From: Calditrichota bacterium | GTDB lineage: Bacteria; Zhuqueibacterota; Zhuqueibacteria; Zhuqueibacterales; Geothermadaptataceae | NCBI GenBank assembly: GCA_008501765.1 | Contig: QQUE01000002.1 | Location: 26,520 to 90,519 of the forward strand | DNA: 64,000 nt | Direction: 5' to 3' | In this document: one piece after another, positions 63,077 through 64,000 of the stretch | Layout: every line of letters begins with the position of its first letter | Position numbering within the stretch: the stretch's first letter is position 1 | The notes under the pieces: generated by a model | Databases searched by the model: none | Told to the model about the DNA's origin: nothing | What the model saw: only the letters and a program-made list of their open reading frames with translations | Position numbers and translations under genes: made by a program

Positions 63077-63544
63077 ATGACCGAAAAATACTATTCGCGC
63101 GAGATTACGGTATCCAGCTCACCTGCCACTGTCTACAAAGCGTTAACTGCGGAATTTGAAAAATGGTGGACGACAACCAACAATGAAATATCTGCAGTGG
63201 GGGATTTGATCACATTCCAATTCCCCCCGACTTATTGGACGATGCGTGCGCTCAAATTAGTACCCGGAAAATATGTTGAGCTGCAATGCGTTGAGGCCAA
63301 TCATGAGCACAGCGGCCTACCGGAATCCATTCGCGATGAATGGAAGGACACGAAACTGAAGTGGGAAATTCGAAAAACAGGAAAAAAAACAAAAATAATA
63401 TTCATGCATGCAGGGCTTTCCCCATCGCTCGATTGTTATAAAATTTGTGAGGCGGGCTGGGATTATTTTTTTGTCAACAGCCTGAAAAAATACCTGGATG
63501 AAGGGACAGGGATGCCTTTCGATCCGATGGAGCAGCGGACCTAA
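63077..63544 (+). CDS. AHSA1/SRPBCC-domain protein
   Basis: 155 residues of one START-like (SRPBCC) ligand-binding fold of the AHSA1 group: VSSSPATVYKALTAEFEKWW at the N-terminus, TFQFPPTYWTMRALKLVPGK near 50, KLKWEIRKTGKKTKIIFMH near 92 and the C-terminal helix GWDYFFVNSLKKYLDEG. Such proteins bind small hydrophobic ligands or stabilise proteins; which applies here is unknown. Confidence 0.85.
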   Translation: MTEKYYSREITVSSSPATVYKALTAEFEKWWTTTNNEISAVGDLITFQFPPTYWTMRALKLVPGKYVELQCVEANHEHSGLPESIRDEWKDTKLKWEIRKTGKKTKIIFMHAGLSPSLDCYKICEAGWDYFFVNSLKKYLDEGTGMPFDPMEQRT

Positions 63545-64000
63545 ATTTATGGGGAATTTCAAGTGAATTCGATTCTGGCACCTTTTCTTATAATTTCCGG
63601 GTTTTAGCCACATACAGGCATTGATTAGCACTGATTTTATTCTTTTAAATAACCTGTACTTTAACTGTGATGTTCCATGATAAATAGATTTTGAATTCCC
63701 AAATGGCCACTGTTGTATTGATACATCAAAAATTCAGTTGTAATAATTGATTGAGATATTAAATTTGTTAAAAATCGGACCTGACGAAACGCCACAGAAA
63801 ATTGTGCTTATTTTAGAAAATGGGGTTACTAACGATGCGTTATAATGGGGTTTCAATACCGACCAGGTAGTTAATTTCTTTACTGTATTTCATGATTAAA
63901 ATGCTGTGAAAAATTTATCTTCTTTTTTTGGTGCTGTTTTCAGCAAACAAAGCAGCCACTTGTACTTTCTCAATTAGTAACAATTGTAGTCACGGATAAG
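63545..64000. other. Intergenic DNA to the window end, no gene seen
   Basis: AT-rich, with stops in all frames at short spacing. No hairpin, repeat copy or RNA gene was recognised. A gene may begin beyond the window. Confidence 0.45.

Overview
The window looks like chromosomal DNA of a free-living bacterium of the FCB superphylum (Bacteroidota, Ignavibacteriota and Calditrichota-type lineages). The clues are a secreted lamin-tail protein ending in a FlgD-like sorting domain, a type B ribosomal protein L31, an AmpG-like transporter next to a DUF1343/NamZ muramidase gene, hybrid histidine kinases, DUF3124 and DUF2141 proteins, and AT-rich intergenic DNA. The phylum call is inference; there is no rRNA, tRNA or CRISPR to anchor it.

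Layout. 1-16.7 kb is mostly housekeeping on the minus strand: lepA (cut by the window edge), RNase R, a phospho-sugar mutase, prmC, prfA, rpmE2 and rho (the widespread rho-rpmE-prfA-prmC order), then a lamin-tail surface protein and an M23 peptidase. A plus-strand Na+/alanine symporter with a near-consensus promoter interrupts this block. 17.6-23.3 kb holds upp, a TPR protein, rlmN and two HDOD signalling genes. 23.5-30 kb is a plus-strand run: a MoxR ATPase and a DUF58 protein separated by a striking hairpin repeat array, then small membrane, lipoprotein and DUF genes. 30.2-31.2 kb is an islet: a toxin gene and an antitoxin broken by a nonsense codon, flanked by a full spoIID-like gene and a second copy of its 3' end. 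33-44.3 kb has recQ, a large M14 carboxypeptidase, a TfoX-N protein, a dapA-like aldolase, a gamma-glutamyltransferase and a two-component system. 44.6-55.5 kb has an SbcC/SbcD-like pair of the YhaN/YhaO type, a MinD-like ATPase, a bifunctional nuclease, an M49 lipoprotein peptidase and a hybrid kinase. 56.2-60.3 kb is a probable peptidoglycan-salvage operon (AmpG-like transporter, double GNAT, NamZ). 60.3-63.5 kb carries small accessory genes.

The most unusual content is non-coding. There are three 142-bp MITE-like elements with inverted ends and 4-bp target duplications, a second MITE-like family (two copies), a third repeat family with a chimeric copy, and a tandem array between moxR and the DUF58 gene in which two kinds of hairpin carry mutually complementary loops. 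No large known mobile element, phage or defence locus was found.
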